Source of the DNA: Nitrospirota bacterium
Lineage (GTDB): Bacteria > Nitrospirota > Nitrospiria > Nitrospirales > Nitrospiraceae
Length of the DNA stretch: 64,000 bases
Assembly: GCA_028876065.1 (NCBI GenBank)
Contig: JAGWTI010000005.1
Span: forward strand, 1-64,000
Direction of reading: 5' to 3'
Below are positions 1 to 9,198 of this stretch, piece by piece. Under the pieces are notes generated by a model. That model searched no databases. It had not been told where the DNA came from and worked only from the letters and a program-made list of their open reading frames with translations. Positions within the stretch are counted from its first letter, which is position 1. Every line of letters begins with the position of its first letter. Position numbers and translations under genes: made by a program.

Positions 1-155
1 CCCACCTGGAGAAGGACCATCAGTTCCTGCTGAAGGGCGGGGTGTTCAGCGAGGATTTGATCGAGGCCTGGATCAGCTACAAGCGGACGAAAGAGGTCGA
101 TACCATGCGGTTGCGGCCGCATCCCTATGAGTTCTTCTTGTACTACGATGTGTAA
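1..155 (+). CDS. glnA: Glutamine synthetase, type I, C-terminal end (partial)
   Basis: The frame enters the window already open and ends at TAA 153-155. The visible 50 residues include [15 protein letters not shown] and finish [13 protein letters not shown], the very conserved carboxy terminus of class I glutamine synthetases, which make glutamine from glutamate, ammonia and ATP. The active site and the adenylylation loop lie upstream of the window and cannot be checked. No hairpin terminator is obvious in the 170 bases that follow. Confidence 0.93.
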   Translation, partial: HLEKDHQFLLKGGVFSEDLIEAWISYKRTKEVDTMRLRPHPYEFFLYYDV

Positions 156-326
156 CTCGATCGTTTATGGGTGGCCCACAGGAAAGCCTTGGACAAGCAT
201 GCGGTTACTCACGAGTCAAACCAGCGTTCCGAACAACGCACCGTCATGGGCAGCCTGGTCGGGAAGGAGACTGAAAGGATAGTGGAAAGTGAGTTGTGAA
301 GACTGCTGGAGTGACAAGGAGCAAGG

Positions 327-740
327 ATGATGGGAAGCCGAATGCGAGGACACTCTGAGCGTAGGACTAGAGCTCTACTGGCCGTGGTGTCTGCCGTCAT
401 GCTTGTTGTGGGGAGCCTAGCAGGATGCTCCACTCTTGATCGGCAGGAGGACCTGGAGCAGCTTGAGAATAAGCTCGCATCCAATGCGTCGGCTGAGGAC
501 TATCTTGCGGCCGCGTTGCTCTATCAGAGGCAAGCACAACGGCTAGAGATTCAAGCCTCCAGGTATGAGCAAGAAGCTGCAGTGATTACCCCATTGGAGG
601 ATCCAAAAGAGTTTCGACGCGCTGGCCTTAGGGTCGTCGCACAACTACGCCGCAAGCAAGCCGAAGATTTCCTGCAGCTTGCGGCCGATCATCGCCAAAA
701 GGCGGAAAAGATGCTGAACTCACAGAAGCCGAGGGAATGA
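327..740 (+). CDS. Small lipoprotein of unknown function
   Basis: 137 residues. An AAGGAG ribosome site (316-321) precedes tandem ATGs at 327 and 330. The N-terminus is basic, followed by a hydrophobic stretch and a lipobox (SLAGC), so the mature protein should be lipid-anchored at a conserved Cys. The rest is charged and helical with many Gln, Glu, Lys and Arg (EDLEQLENKLAS, QRQAQRLEIQASRYEQEA), suggesting a coiled-coil periplasmic protein. Its neighbour at 829 is a second exported helical protein in the same orientation. I recognise no family. Confidence 0.75.
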   Translation: MMGSRMRGHSERRTRALLAVVSAVMLVVGSLAGCSTLDRQEDLEQLENKLASNASAEDYLAAALLYQRQAQRLEIQASRYEQEAAVITPLEDPKEFRRAGLRVVAQLRRKQAEDFLQLAADHRQKAEKMLNSQKPRE

Positions 741-828
741 AAGTGGAGATTCGATCTACTCTCAGGTGAGAGGCATTACCCTTCCCAAGCGGGATAAACA
801 GACAAGTTGTGAACCGAGAGGTGATTTC

Positions 829-1338
829 ATGAAAACAGTGATGCATGCAGGACGGTTGGCTTTATTACTCGTGCTGATAGGTTTAGTGGCTCCCAGCGGG
901 ATTGCCCTGGCAGGTGAAAGGCAGAAGAATACGGAGGTCCTCTTGCAGTATGAGCTGCTCAAAGCGCGCATGACGGAAATGATGGACAAGATTAGAACGG
1001 CGCGGCTTGCTGGCCACACCGTCGACAGAAAGCCGCGCCTCGATTTGCGTAAAGATCTCCTGGACTTCTGTTTCGGGGTCAGAAAAGATATCCAAGCCCA
1101 GGGCTCAGCTGCACACTTGAAGAAGACTTCTGCTCATCATGATCCCTCGAATTTGATCGCGATCACCTATGCGTGTGAGGCCATGGAAAAGATGTTGGAG
1201 GTGGAATACGACCTTCAACAGAGCAGTCTCCAAACGGCTGATAATCTCCGGAAAATCCAAGAAAGATACGAAGACATTTGGAAGCTTGCCGATAGTACTG
1301 CCAGAATGTCGCCAGAAGGGCACGAAGCTAGTAAGTGA
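829..1338 (+). CDS. Exported helical protein of unknown function
   Basis: 169 residues from ATG 829, chosen because GAGAGGTG (817-824) sits just upstream and the protein then opens with a clean signal peptide (MKTVMHAGRLALLLVLIGLV, likely cleaved after ALA). The frame is open to 766, but that extension carries no signal peptide. The mature part is helical and rich in Lys, Arg and Glu, with two Cys (DFCFGVRK and TYACEAM). Probably periplasmic. No recognised domain. Confidence 0.7.
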   Translation: MKTVMHAGRLALLLVLIGLVAPSGIALAGERQKNTEVLLQYELLKARMTEMMDKIRTARLAGHTVDRKPRLDLRKDLLDFCFGVRKDIQAQGSAAHLKKTSAHHDPSNLIAITYACEAMEKMLEVEYDLQQSSLQTADNLRKIQERYEDIWKLADSTARMSPEGHEASK

Positions 1339-1353
1339 TCTGAAAACACAAAA

Positions 1354-1378
1354 GCCCCGACCGGATTACGGCCAGGGC
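1354..1378 (+). terminator. Terminator-like hairpin
   Basis: Ten-base arms (1354-1363 and 1369-1378) around the loop GATTA pair with two mismatches. It starts 16 bases after the stop at 1338 and lies between that gene and the convergent tRNA. Only a weak T-rich stretch follows, so it may act as a two-way transcription barrier rather than a canonical intrinsic terminator. Confidence 0.4.
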
Positions 1379-1401
1379 CTTCACTCTTGCTGAGGTTTCG
1401 T

Positions 1402-1478
<77 letters not shown>

Positions 1479-1483
1479 CGCGG

Positions 1484-1513
1484 ATAGTAACAACCGGAAT
1501 GGACCGAAGTCAA
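1484..1513 (-). promoter_or_regulatory. Candidate sigma-70 promoter of tRNA-fMet
   Basis: On the minus strand TTGACT (1513-1508) and TACTAT (1489-1484) are 18 bases apart, directly in front of the tRNA 5' end at 1478. The -10 box ends only five bases before the mature 5' end, so the primary transcript would have almost no leader. Confidence 0.5.
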
Positions 1514-1546
1514 GACAGCTCGGCGCGGACATGCGGACGGAATGGA

Positions 1547-3220
1547 TTATGGCTTCGGAGGCGCCGCCAACACTTGGCGGACTTTGCGTTCGAGCACGGG
1601 GGGCGTAAAGGGCTTGAGGAGAAAGGGAATGCCTTGTTCCAGTATGCCATTTTGGACGATCGTATCGTCCGTGTAGCCGGATATGTAGAGCACTTTGAGC
1701 TGCGGGTTGGACTCCAAGAGGCATTCGGCCAACTCCCACCCGTTCATGCCCGGCATGACCACATCGGTCAGGAGCAATTGGATCGGGCTAGCCGATTGCC
1801 GCTCCAGTTGTAACGCTTCCTCGGCATTGCAGGCTTCCAGCACGACATAGCCGTTTTCCTGCAGCGTGTCGCGAATCAGCTCTCGAAGCGTCGCTTCATC
1901 CTCGACCAACAGGATGGTTTCCGAGCCGGTTTCCGACAAGGGTTCGTCGTATAGCTGGTGTGCTGTGGACTCCAAATGGTGAGCGAGGGGAAGGTAGATC
2001 TGAAACGCGGTCCCGCGGCCCGGTTCGCTGTCGACTTCGATGGCGCCCTTGCTCTGTTGGACGACTCCATAAACCGTGGCGAGGCCCAAGCCCGTTCCCT
2101 TGCCCACCGGTTTGGTGGTAAAGAATGGTTCGAAACAGTGGGCCTGGGCGGTATCGTCCATGCGGCAGCCCGTGTCCCGCACAATCAGTTTGGCGTAGGC
2201 GCCGGGCCGGCATCCGAGACGATCGGCTGCCGCGGCGTCCAGTTCGACGCTCTCCGTCGTGAGCGTCAGGGTACCGCCTTGGGGCATGGCGTCGCGAGCG
2301 TTCACGGCCAGGTTGACGAGCACCTGTTCGAGTTGGACCAGGTCCGCTTTGATCGGTTTGATCGCCTGGTCGAGCGCCATGACCACCGAAATGTGCTCGC
2401 CGATCAATCGTTGGAAAAGCTCCACCATATTGCCGACCACGACGTTGAGGTCCAACGAGGCGGGCTGCAGGACTTGACGGCGGCTGAAGGCGAGGAGCTG
2501 TCTGGTCAGGCCCGCCGCTCGCTCGGCAGCCTGGCAGATCGCTTCCGCTGGGCGCCGCAGGCGAAGATCGCCCGGCAACCGGCGCAACAGTTGCCCGCCG
2601 TATCCCAGGATCGCGGTCAAAATGTTGTTGAAGTCATGGGCGATTCCCCCTGCCAGCTTGCCGATGGCTTCCATCTTCTGGGTCTGACGCAACTGTTCCT
2701 CCAGCTGTTTGCGGCCGGTGATGTTGCGTACGATCACGAGGATCTGGCTCTCGTGGAGCGGCACCAGTCGGGCCTCGTAAAACACGTCCTGACGATGCAC
2801 CGACAAGGCATATTCCAGGCTGACGAGCCCCTTGCTGTCCTGGACGGTCTGAATGGCGGACTCGAACCGCTTGCCGACCTCGCCCAGGGGAATGTCCTGG
2901 ATTCGCTTACCCACCAATTGTTGCGGAGGCAGAAGGAAGTCAGTCTCGCTTCCGCCCTTGTAATCCAGGATTGTACCGTCCGCGCCCAGTAGAAAAAAGA
3001 TGTCCGGAAAGGCCTGTACGACGGCGCGCATTTCGGAGTTCGCTTGCAGCAGTTCCTGGGAGCTCAATTCCAGCGAACGTTCCAACATGCTGCGGTCCTC
3101 GTCGGCCTCGCGGTAGGCCTTGTCGACGGCGTCCAGGAATGCGTGCCAGTTCTTGGGCGGCGGCGAGTCTCCCTGGAAAAACTGCTTCAACTGACGGGCC
3201 AGCAGGCGGTGGTAGGGCAC
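1547..3220 (-). CDS. PAS hybrid sensor histidine kinase with C-terminal receiver
   Basis: 557 residues from GTG 3220. No membrane segment is seen, so it is probably cytoplasmic. An N-terminal helical part leads into a PAS domain (about 63-170), a HisKA domain with the autophosphorylated His in GGIAHDFNN (His195), a HATPase_c domain (N-box NLAVNARDAM, later GTGLGLATVYG), and a receiver with phosphoacceptor Asp486 (LLTDVVMPGMNG) and Lys536. The ATP-binding G1 box reads DTGCRMD instead of the usual DTGxGM; Arg353 comes from CGC, one base from glycine. The gene starts two bases after the stop of the FIST gene, so the pair is translated together and FIST is the likely sensory partner. Confidence 0.9.
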   Translation of the reverse strand: MPYHRLLARQLKQFFQGDSPPPKNWHAFLDAVDKAYREADEDRSMLERSLELSSQELLQANSEMRAVVQAFPDIFFLLGADGTILDYKGGSETDFLLPPQQLVGKRIQDIPLGEVGKRFESAIQTVQDSKGLVSLEYALSVHRQDVFYEARLVPLHESQILVIVRNITGRKQLEEQLRQTQKMEAIGKLAGGIAHDFNNILTAILGYGGQLLRRLPGDLRLRRPAEAICQAAERAAGLTRQLLAFSRRQVLQPASLDLNVVVGNMVELFQRLIGEHISVVMALDQAIKPIKADLVQLEQVLVNLAVNARDAMPQGGTLTLTTESVELDAAAADRLGCRPGAYAKLIVRDTGCRMDDTAQAHCFEPFFTTKPVGKGTGLGLATVYGVVQQSKGAIEVDSEPGRGTAFQIYLPLAHHLESTAHQLYDEPLSETGSETILLVEDEATLRELIRDTLQENGYVVLEACNAEEALQLERQSASPIQLLLTDVVMPGMNGWELAECLLESNPQLKVLYISGYTDDTIVQNGILEQGIPFLLKPFTPPVLERKVRQVLAAPPKP

Positions 3221-3222
3221 GG

Positions 3223-4361
3223 CTATTGCTCGGAAAAGGTGGTGATGGTCATGGTCTGGTTGTGCAGTTCACATTTGGCGCCCAGGGTGAAGGGGGAGAT
3301 TTCTCCGTAGGAATAGAATCCCGTCAACAGGGTCTGCGCGCCCAGAACATCCCGGACTCCTTCGACTTCTTCTTCGATCCGCTGCTTGAGGACGAGCTTG
3401 CGGCCGACGCAGCTGATGAGCACCGCCAAGTCCGGAGGCACAGAGTCGGCGGCCTTGTGGCTCGCCGCGGCTGCGCCCACCGCTCCATCGATCAGCCGGT
3501 TAAAGTTGGCTTTCATGAGGCGCGCATAGGCACCTTCCGGCATGTCCCCGGCGAAGGTCATGCTGTGGTCCCGTTCATTGATGGACAAGATCGTGCGGAC
3601 CACGCCGGTTTCTCCGCCTTGAATGCGGACGCTCAGCGGATAGAAGAACGCCGTCGCCGGCAGGCCTGTGGCATGCTCGCCGAGGTACCTGGTATACAAG
3701 CCCAGGGCCGATTTGCCGTCCAATTCGTACAATACGTTCCCCTTCGAGCGCGTGATGAGCCGCTCCGGCCCGAACGGATCCCAGCCTCCCATCGAACCGT
3801 ACCCCACCTTGATGCGGTTTCCGTACAGACCCAGCGCGGCAATCATGCCTTGCGCAGGCGGTCCGTCCCATAGCACGAGGGTTTCTTCGAATCGGTCCCC
3901 GTCCCCCGACAATCCCCCCGTCACGGTGATGCCCGGGGGAAGGCCTTGCGTCAGTCCCCTCACCAGCTCGCTGCCGTTGACCGCCAGCCCGTCGCTCAAC
4001 ACGAAGACGTGGACGAGATCATCTTTCTGCAGCGCTTCCGCGAGGCGTCGGCCGGCGGCCAAGCTGTCCCGGCTTCTCCGACGGTCGTACTGGTGCCCTC
4101 GATATGCGCATGGTCAAACTGCAGGGCGGTGACGACCAGCGAATCGTCCAGGACTTGCGTCCCGCAAATCTCACCGGCCGTAGAACAACCCAGGAAATGC
4201 GCGAGGCGATACGCGCGCCGGACTTCCTCGATGTGCCGTGTGTCCTTGAGAAGGGCTCGGCTGCCAAAGAGCAGGACCAACTGCGCGCCCGCGCCCAAGC
4301 GTCCCAATGGGAAAGGTTGCCATCCTGTGGCCTTGGTCCACAACGCCTGGTCAACGCGCAT
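3223..4361 (-). pseudogene. FIST-domain sensory protein interrupted by a frameshift
   Basis: Two minus-strand frames together encode one FIST protein of about 380 residues. The N-terminal part runs from ATG 4361 (MRVDQALWTKATGWQPFPLG, then FLGCSTAGEI, a FIST hallmark) to about HIEGTSTTV. The homologous reading continues in another frame as DSLAAGRRLAEAL, then HVFVLSDGLAVNGSELV and the FIST_C region to TAG 3225-3223. The switch falls near 4075-4085, and adding one base there would restore a single frame. FIST domains are thought to sense small ligands and commonly accompany signalling kinases, which fits the kinase two bases downstream. It may be a real inactivating mutation or a sequencing or assembly error. 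Confidence 0.8.
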
Positions 4362-4525
4362 GGCAACGTATCCTGTGTGTCGAACGGAGGAAGGAGGACG
4401 TGAGCCACATGGCTCGGCTACGTACATTCGCAGACATCGCCCTAGGGCAATTGATAGAGGGCTGTCAAGCCGGGAATGGCGTTCCCCGCGGTTGATTTCC
4501 ATGGGGTGGCGTGTTACCACAACGC

Positions 4526-5494
4526 ATGCGCATTGTCTTCATGGGCACGCCGGAGTTCGCGGTTGCGTCGCTCGATGCGCTGTTACGGTCGCCGCACGAC
4601 GTCGTCGGCGTGGTCACGCAGCCGGATCGGCCCAAGGGGCGAGGGCAGGAGGTGGTGGCCTCCCCGGTCAAGCTCGTCGCCCAGCGGGCGCAGATTCCGA
4701 TCCTGCAGCCGCTGAAGATGAAAGATCCAGGCTTTGTGGCCGCGCTGCAGGCCTGGCAGCCGGAGGTGATCGTGGTGGCGGCGTTCGGCCGTATCCTGCC
4801 CAAGATCATTTTGGATTTGCCTCCCAGGGGTTGTGTCAATGTCCATGCGTCCCTGCTCCCCAAGTACCGCGGGGCCGGGCCGATCCAATGGGCGGTCATC
4901 AACGGGGAGCGGGAAACCGGGATTACCACGATGCAGATGGACGAGGGGATGGATACGGGCGCCATTTTGCTGCAGGAGCCGGTCCCCATCGCGCCGGACG
5001 ATACGGCCGGCACCCTGTCGAGCAAACTCGCCGAGGTCGGGGGCCGGCTGCTGCTGGACACCCTCCGTCGCCTCGACGCGGGCGACCTCGCTCCCCGTCC
5101 GCAGGATCATGCCCAGGCCACGATGGCGCCGCTGTTGAAGAAGGAAGATGGCGCGATCGACTGGACGTTGCCGGCCGTCGCGATTGCCAACCGGGTGCGT
5201 GGGTTGTCGCCCTGGCCGGGCGCCTATACGTATAGAGGACCGGAACGCTGGAGCCTCTGGAAGGCCGACGCCGTTGAGCCGGCCGCGTCGGGGACAGGCC
5301 AGCCGGCCGTTCCGGGCACGCTGCTGGCTGCCGGCAAGGATGCGCTGCTGGTGCAAACCGGCTCGGGAGTGCTGCGCATTACGGAGTTTCAGCCGGCGAA
5401 CAGTCGGCGGATGTCCGTCGCGCAATACTTGGCCGGCCATACGCTGGAGTCGGGGCTCCGGCTCGGGCCTCCGCCATCGACCCCGGCTCCATGA
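4526..5494 (+). CDS. fmt: Methionyl-tRNA formyltransferase
   Basis: 322 residues from ATG 4526 (MRIVFMGTPEFAV); the frame is open to GTG 4511, but family proteins begin at MRIVFMG. It formylates the initiator Met-tRNA. The catalytic region is intact: NVHASLLPKYRGAGPIQWA contains the Asn/His pair and the SLLPKYRG loop, and the catalytic Asp is in DEGMDTGAIL. The C-terminal tRNA-binding domain follows (GLSPWPGAYT). No clear ribosome site is visible. It overlaps rsmB by four bases (ATGA), and the initiator tRNA gene lies 3 kb away. Confidence 0.97.
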   Translation: MRIVFMGTPEFAVASLDALLRSPHDVVGVVTQPDRPKGRGQEVVASPVKLVAQRAQIPILQPLKMKDPGFVAALQAWQPEVIVVAAFGRILPKIILDLPPRGCVNVHASLLPKYRGAGPIQWAVINGERETGITTMQMDEGMDTGAILLQEPVPIAPDDTAGTLSSKLAEVGGRLLLDTLRRLDAGDLAPRPQDHAQATMAPLLKKEDGAIDWTLPAVAIANRVRGLSPWPGAYTYRGPERWSLWKADAVEPAASGTGQPAVPGTLLAAGKDALLVQTGSGVLRITEFQPANSRRMSVAQYLAGHTLESGLRLGPPPSTPAP

Positions 5495-6885
5495 AGCCGT
5501 TGCCAGGGGCGAGGGCGGCGGCGTTGGAGGCGCTGCTAACCGTTGAACGCGCTCACGCCTATGCCGACGAAGCCCTTGATCGGAGTTTCGCCCGAGCCTC
5601 GCTGGATGTGCGTGATCGGGCTCTGGCGGTGGAGCTGGTCTATGGGGTGCTCCGTCACCGCTTGACCCTCGACTGGCGGCTCGATCATGTGGCGGACCGG
5701 CCGGTCCGTCGCCTCCCGCTCTCTGTGCAGGCGGTTCTGCGGATGGCGGCCTACCAATTGCTCTATCTCGATCGGATCCCTCCGTCCGCTGCGGTCAACG
5801 AAGCGGTCGTTCTTGTGAAAGCCAGTCCTGGCGCAGGCGCGCGATGGTCCGGCTTTACCAATGCGGTGCTCCGCAGCTTGATCCGGCAGCCGGCCCCGGC
5901 TTGGCCCGACCATGAGCGGGAGCCGGCGACGCGTCTCTCGCTGCAGTATGCCTGCCCCGCCTGGCTCGTCGACCGATGGCTGGCGCGTTTCGGCGCGGTC
6001 CAAGCGGAGCGGCTCTGCCGAGCCACGTTGGAGATTCCACCGTTGACGATCCGGGTCAACCGCTTGCGGACCACCCGTGAAGCCCTGGCCGAGGACCTGC
6101 AGCGGAGCGGCTATCAGGTCACCCGTACGGCGGTCAGTCCATTCGGGTTGGTGCTGGAGAAGTGTGGAACGGTGGCCGACATTCCCCAGTTCAGCGAGGG
6201 CTTGTTCTACGTCGAGGATGAAGCGGCCCAACTGGTGGCGACATTGCTGGACCCGCAGCCGGGTGAGCGGATCTTGGATGCCTGTGCCGCTCCGGGAGGA
6301 AAATCGACGGGCCTGGCCGCCTTGATGGAAAATCGGGGCGACGTGGTGGCCATGGACCAGAGTCGGGACCGTCTCCGGAGGCTTGAAGAAAACTGCGCGC
6401 GGCTCGGGGTCCGGATCGTTACGCCCCTCGTGGGAGATGCGGCGCAGGCGGAGCCGGCGAACAGGACGGGTCAGCCCCTCTCCTCCGCGCCCTCCGCGGT
6501 GCTGTTCGATCGCATTTTGTTGGACGCGCCCTGCAGCGGGTTGGGCGTCTTGCGACGTCACCCGGAAGGGAAGTGGCAAAAACAAGCGGAGCGGCTTCCC
6601 TCTCACCACAAACGGCAACTCCGTCTGCTCATCGCCGTGTCTCGTCTCTTGCGGCCCGGCGGCTGCTTAGTCTATAGTACCTGTTCCACTGAACCGGAGG
6701 AGACCACCGACGTGGTCGATCAATTCCTGAGTAAGCACGCGGAGTTCCGAAGAGAATCGGTATCGGCTGTCCTGCCGGAGAGCGGTCGGGGGTTGCTCAC
6801 CCCGCTTGGCGATTTTTCGACGGCGGGGAATGGCTTTTCCATGGACGGATTTTTTGCGTCCAGACTCAGAAAGGCCGGTGCGTGA
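5491..6885 (+). CDS. rsmB: 16S rRNA (cytosine-967-C5)-methyltransferase
   Basis: 464 residues. An N-terminal NusB-like RNA-binding domain (about 1-140: AALEALLTVERAHAYADEAL, NEAVVLVK) is joined to a SAM-dependent RNA methyltransferase. Visible motifs are the SAM loop DACAAPGGKSTG, the PC catalytic-loop Cys in LDAPCSGLGVLRRHPE, and the nucleophilic Cys in YSTCSTEPEE. The length is usual for RsmB (Sun). The start overlaps the fmt stop and its own stop overlaps the rpe start, so fmt-rsmB-rpe are translationally coupled. Confidence 0.96.
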   Translation: MKPLPGARAAALEALLTVERAHAYADEALDRSFARASLDVRDRALAVELVYGVLRHRLTLDWRLDHVADRPVRRLPLSVQAVLRMAAYQLLYLDRIPPSAAVNEAVVLVKASPGAGARWSGFTNAVLRSLIRQPAPAWPDHEREPATRLSLQYACPAWLVDRWLARFGAVQAERLCRATLEIPPLTIRVNRLRTTREALAEDLQRSGYQVTRTAVSPFGLVLEKCGTVADIPQFSEGLFYVEDEAAQLVATLLDPQPGERILDACAAPGGKSTGLAALMENRGDVVAMDQSRDRLRRLEENCARLGVRIVTPLVGDAAQAEPANRTGQPLSSAPSAVLFDRILLDAPCSGLGVLRRHPEGKWQKQAERLPSHHKRQLRLLIAVSRLLRPGGCLVYSTCSTEPEETTDVVDQFLSKHAEFRRESVSAVLPESGRGLLTPLGDFSTAGNGFSMDGFFASRLRKAGA

Positions 6886-7604
6886 TGGGACGTCCCGCTC
6901 CGCGCATTGCTCCGTCCATTCTCTCCGCCGATTTTGCCCGGTTGGCCGATGAGGTCGCCCGCGTCGAGGCGGCCGGCGCCGACTGGCTGCACGTGGACGT
7001 CATGGACGGCCACTTCGTCCCCAACCTGACGGTGGGGCCGCCGATCGTCGAAGCCTTGCGCAAGGTGACCAAGCTTCCGTTGGATGTGCATCTCATGATG
7101 ACGAATCCCGATGCGTTCATCCCCGAATTTGCGGAGGCCGGGGCCACGTACCTGACGGTCCATGTGGAAACCTGCCCGCACCTCCATCGCACGGTCCAGT
7201 CCATCAAGGAACGAGGCGTCAAGGCCGGGGTGACCCTGAATCCGGCGACCTCGCTGGAGACGGTGGAGGAAATCCTCGTCGAGGCGGACTTGCTGTTGAT
7301 CATGTCGGTGAATCCGGGGTTCGGGGGGCAACAGTTTATCCCGTCGGTATTGGGCAAGATCGCCCGGGCCAGGCAGCGTATCGACCAGGCCGGCAGCGGC
7401 GCGTTGCTGGAAGTGGACGGCGGCGTCAAAGTCGAAAACGCCGGGCGAATCATTGCCGCCGGAGCCGATGTCTTGGTGTCCGGCTCGGCGATCTTCTGCA
7501 GCGCGGACTATGGCGCGGTGATCGGCGCATTGCGGCAGGCCGCTCATCATACGGCCCCCGCATCCGGCGTGTCCCCGGCCGGCCGGCCGGCGCGTCGGCA
7601 CTGA
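6885..7604 (+). CDS. rpe: Ribulose-phosphate 3-epimerase
   Basis: 239 residues from ATG 6885, which shares its A with the rsmB TGA stop; a GTG three bases earlier is the alternative start. It interconverts ribulose-5-phosphate and xylulose-5-phosphate in the pentose phosphate pathway. The TIM barrel carries APSILSADF, the metal and catalytic segments HVDVMDGHFVPN and DVHLMM, the NPGFGGQ loop and the catalytic Asp in EVDGGV. The C-terminal tail (about 15 residues, SPAGRPARRH) goes beyond the usual family end. Confidence 0.96.
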   Translation: MGRPAPRIAPSILSADFARLADEVARVEAAGADWLHVDVMDGHFVPNLTVGPPIVEALRKVTKLPLDVHLMMTNPDAFIPEFAEAGATYLTVHVETCPHLHRTVQSIKERGVKAGVTLNPATSLETVEEILVEADLLLIMSVNPGFGGQQFIPSVLGKIARARQRIDQAGSGALLEVDGGVKVENAGRIIAAGADVLVSGSAIFCSADYGAVIGALRQAAHHTAPASGVSPAGRPARRH

Positions 7605-7615
7605 ACGGAGGCCCG

Positions 7616-9193
7616 GTGGATCCCCACGCTCAGATTGGCAGCCTCCATCCCCTCGAGATCAAGGTCCTGATCGCCCTCAGTCAGCATCAGGCACTCCAGT
7701 CTCGTCCGCTTCGCCAGGAGGATATCGGGCACGCGGCCGGCTTGGAGCCCTCCCAGCTCAGCATGGCCGTCGAATGGCTGCTGGCAAAAGCGCTGATCCG
7801 GGTGGAATCCGAAGTCGTCACGCCGATCGCGTCGTTGAGCAAGGTGGGCGAACGGTATTTCGAGAAGTATGCGCCGATCGAGCGCATTCTGTCGGTGGTT
7901 CGAGACGCCAAGCAGACAGGGAAGCGCGTCACGATCCAGGATCTTCAGGTGCGCGAGGGGCTGGAGCCCAGCGAAATGAGCGGGGCCGTCGGCAGCTTGA
8001 AGAAGGAAGGCGCGATTCGGATCGTCGCGGGCGGTCATGTGGAGGCCACGGGAGCGCCCAGTCCCCTGACCGAGTCGTTGCGCACTTTGCTGAAGGATCT
8101 TCACGGGGCGCCCAGGGAACTCCACGCGTTTCCCGAGGCCCTGCGCCGGGTCATCGAACAGTATGCCGTGAAGCGCGGCAATCCCAACGAACCCTTCCGG
8201 ATCGATGACCGGGTGGAACGCCGGTATCAGCTGACCGAGGCCGGACAGGACGCGGCGCGGGTGATTGCGACCCAGGGGTTGGGCGACGAGGTGTCGCAAC
8301 TGACGCCGGAGCTGCTCAAGGACGGGTCCTGGCGGACCAAACGCTTCCGGCAATACACGATCAGCCTGCGCCCGCCTCGTCTGTCCGCGGGACGGCGGCA
8401 TCCGTATCGGGAGTTCCTCGATTTGGTCAAACGCAAGCTGGTCAGCATGGGGTTCCAGGAAATGCGGGGCTCCCTTGTGGAAACCGAGTTCTGGAACATG
8501 GACGCGCTGTACATGCCGCAGTTCCATCCGGCGCGCGCCATCCACGACGTGTATTTCGTCAAGGCCCCGACCCACGCGCGGAACGACATGGTCACCGCGA
8601 CGCGGATCGCGCGTGTCGCCGCGACCCATGAATCCGGAGGCGAGACGGGGTCCACCGGCTGGGGGTATCACTATGATCGCGAGCGGGCTCAACGCCTGGT
8701 ATTGAGAAGCCAGGGCACGGCCGTGTCGGCCCACACGCTCGCCTCCAACCCGGCGGTCCCGGGGAAATATTTCTCGATCGCCCGCTGTTTCCGTTACGAC
8801 GCCGTGGACGCCACGCACGCCTGCGATTTCTTTCAGGTCGAAGGGATCGTGCTGGGCCCGGACATCAATTTTCGCACGCTGCTGGGGCTGCTGAACTTAT
8901 TCGCCGTCGAAATGGCGCAAGCGAAGGAAAGCCGGTTTCTGCCGGCCTATTTCCCTTTCACCGAACCGTCCGTCGAACTCCATGTCCGGCACCCCGAGCT
9001 GGGATGGATGGAGCTGGGCGGGGCCGGATTGTTTCGTCCGGAGGTGACGTTGCCGCTGGGCGTCGAGGTGCCGGTGATTGCCTGGGGGCTGGGGTTGGAC
9101 CGGATGGCCATGGTGGCGTTGGGCATCCACGATATTCGCGACTTGTTCTCCACCGACTTGGACATGTTGCGGACCACCCGCGGACACTTCTAA
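7616..9193 (+). CDS. pheS: Phenylalanine-tRNA ligase alpha subunit, archaeal/eukaryotic type
   Basis: 525 residues from GTG 7616, with GGAGG at 7607-7611. Bacterial PheS is usually about 340 residues with an N-terminal coiled coil. This one has about 220 residues of winged-helix repeats (LHPLEIKVLIALSQHQ, then GLEPSQLSMAVEWLLAKALI and GLEPSEMSGAVGSLKKEGAI), as in archaeal and eukaryotic cytosolic PheRS. The class II catalytic core follows: motif 2 region YFSIARCFRYD, FFQVEGIVLG, and motif 3 GWGLGLDRMAM. It pairs with the short PheT downstream. Horizontal origin is inferred; spirochaetes are the known bacterial example of archaeal-type PheRS. Confidence 0.93.
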   Translation: MDPHAQIGSLHPLEIKVLIALSQHQALQSRPLRQEDIGHAAGLEPSQLSMAVEWLLAKALIRVESEVVTPIASLSKVGERYFEKYAPIERILSVVRDAKQTGKRVTIQDLQVREGLEPSEMSGAVGSLKKEGAIRIVAGGHVEATGAPSPLTESLRTLLKDLHGAPRELHAFPEALRRVIEQYAVKRGNPNEPFRIDDRVERRYQLTEAGQDAARVIATQGLGDEVSQLTPELLKDGSWRTKRFRQYTISLRPPRLSAGRRHPYREFLDLVKRKLVSMGFQEMRGSLVETEFWNMDALYMPQFHPARAIHDVYFVKAPTHARNDMVTATRIARVAATHESGGETGSTGWGYHYDRERAQRLVLRSQGTAVSAHTLASNPAVPGKYFSIARCFRYDAVDATHACDFFQVEGIVLGPDINFRTLLGLLNLFAVEMAQAKESRFLPAYFPFTEPSVELHVRHPELGWMELGGAGLFRPEVTLPLGVEVPVIAWGLGLDRMAMVALGIHDIRDLFSTDLDMLRTTRGHF

Positions 9194-9198
9194 CCGAG

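Noticed and set aside
4440-4468. TTGACA on the minus strand (4468-4463) as a FIST promoter
   Set aside because: No acceptable -10 box lies 16-18 bases downstream; TATCAA is only six bases away.
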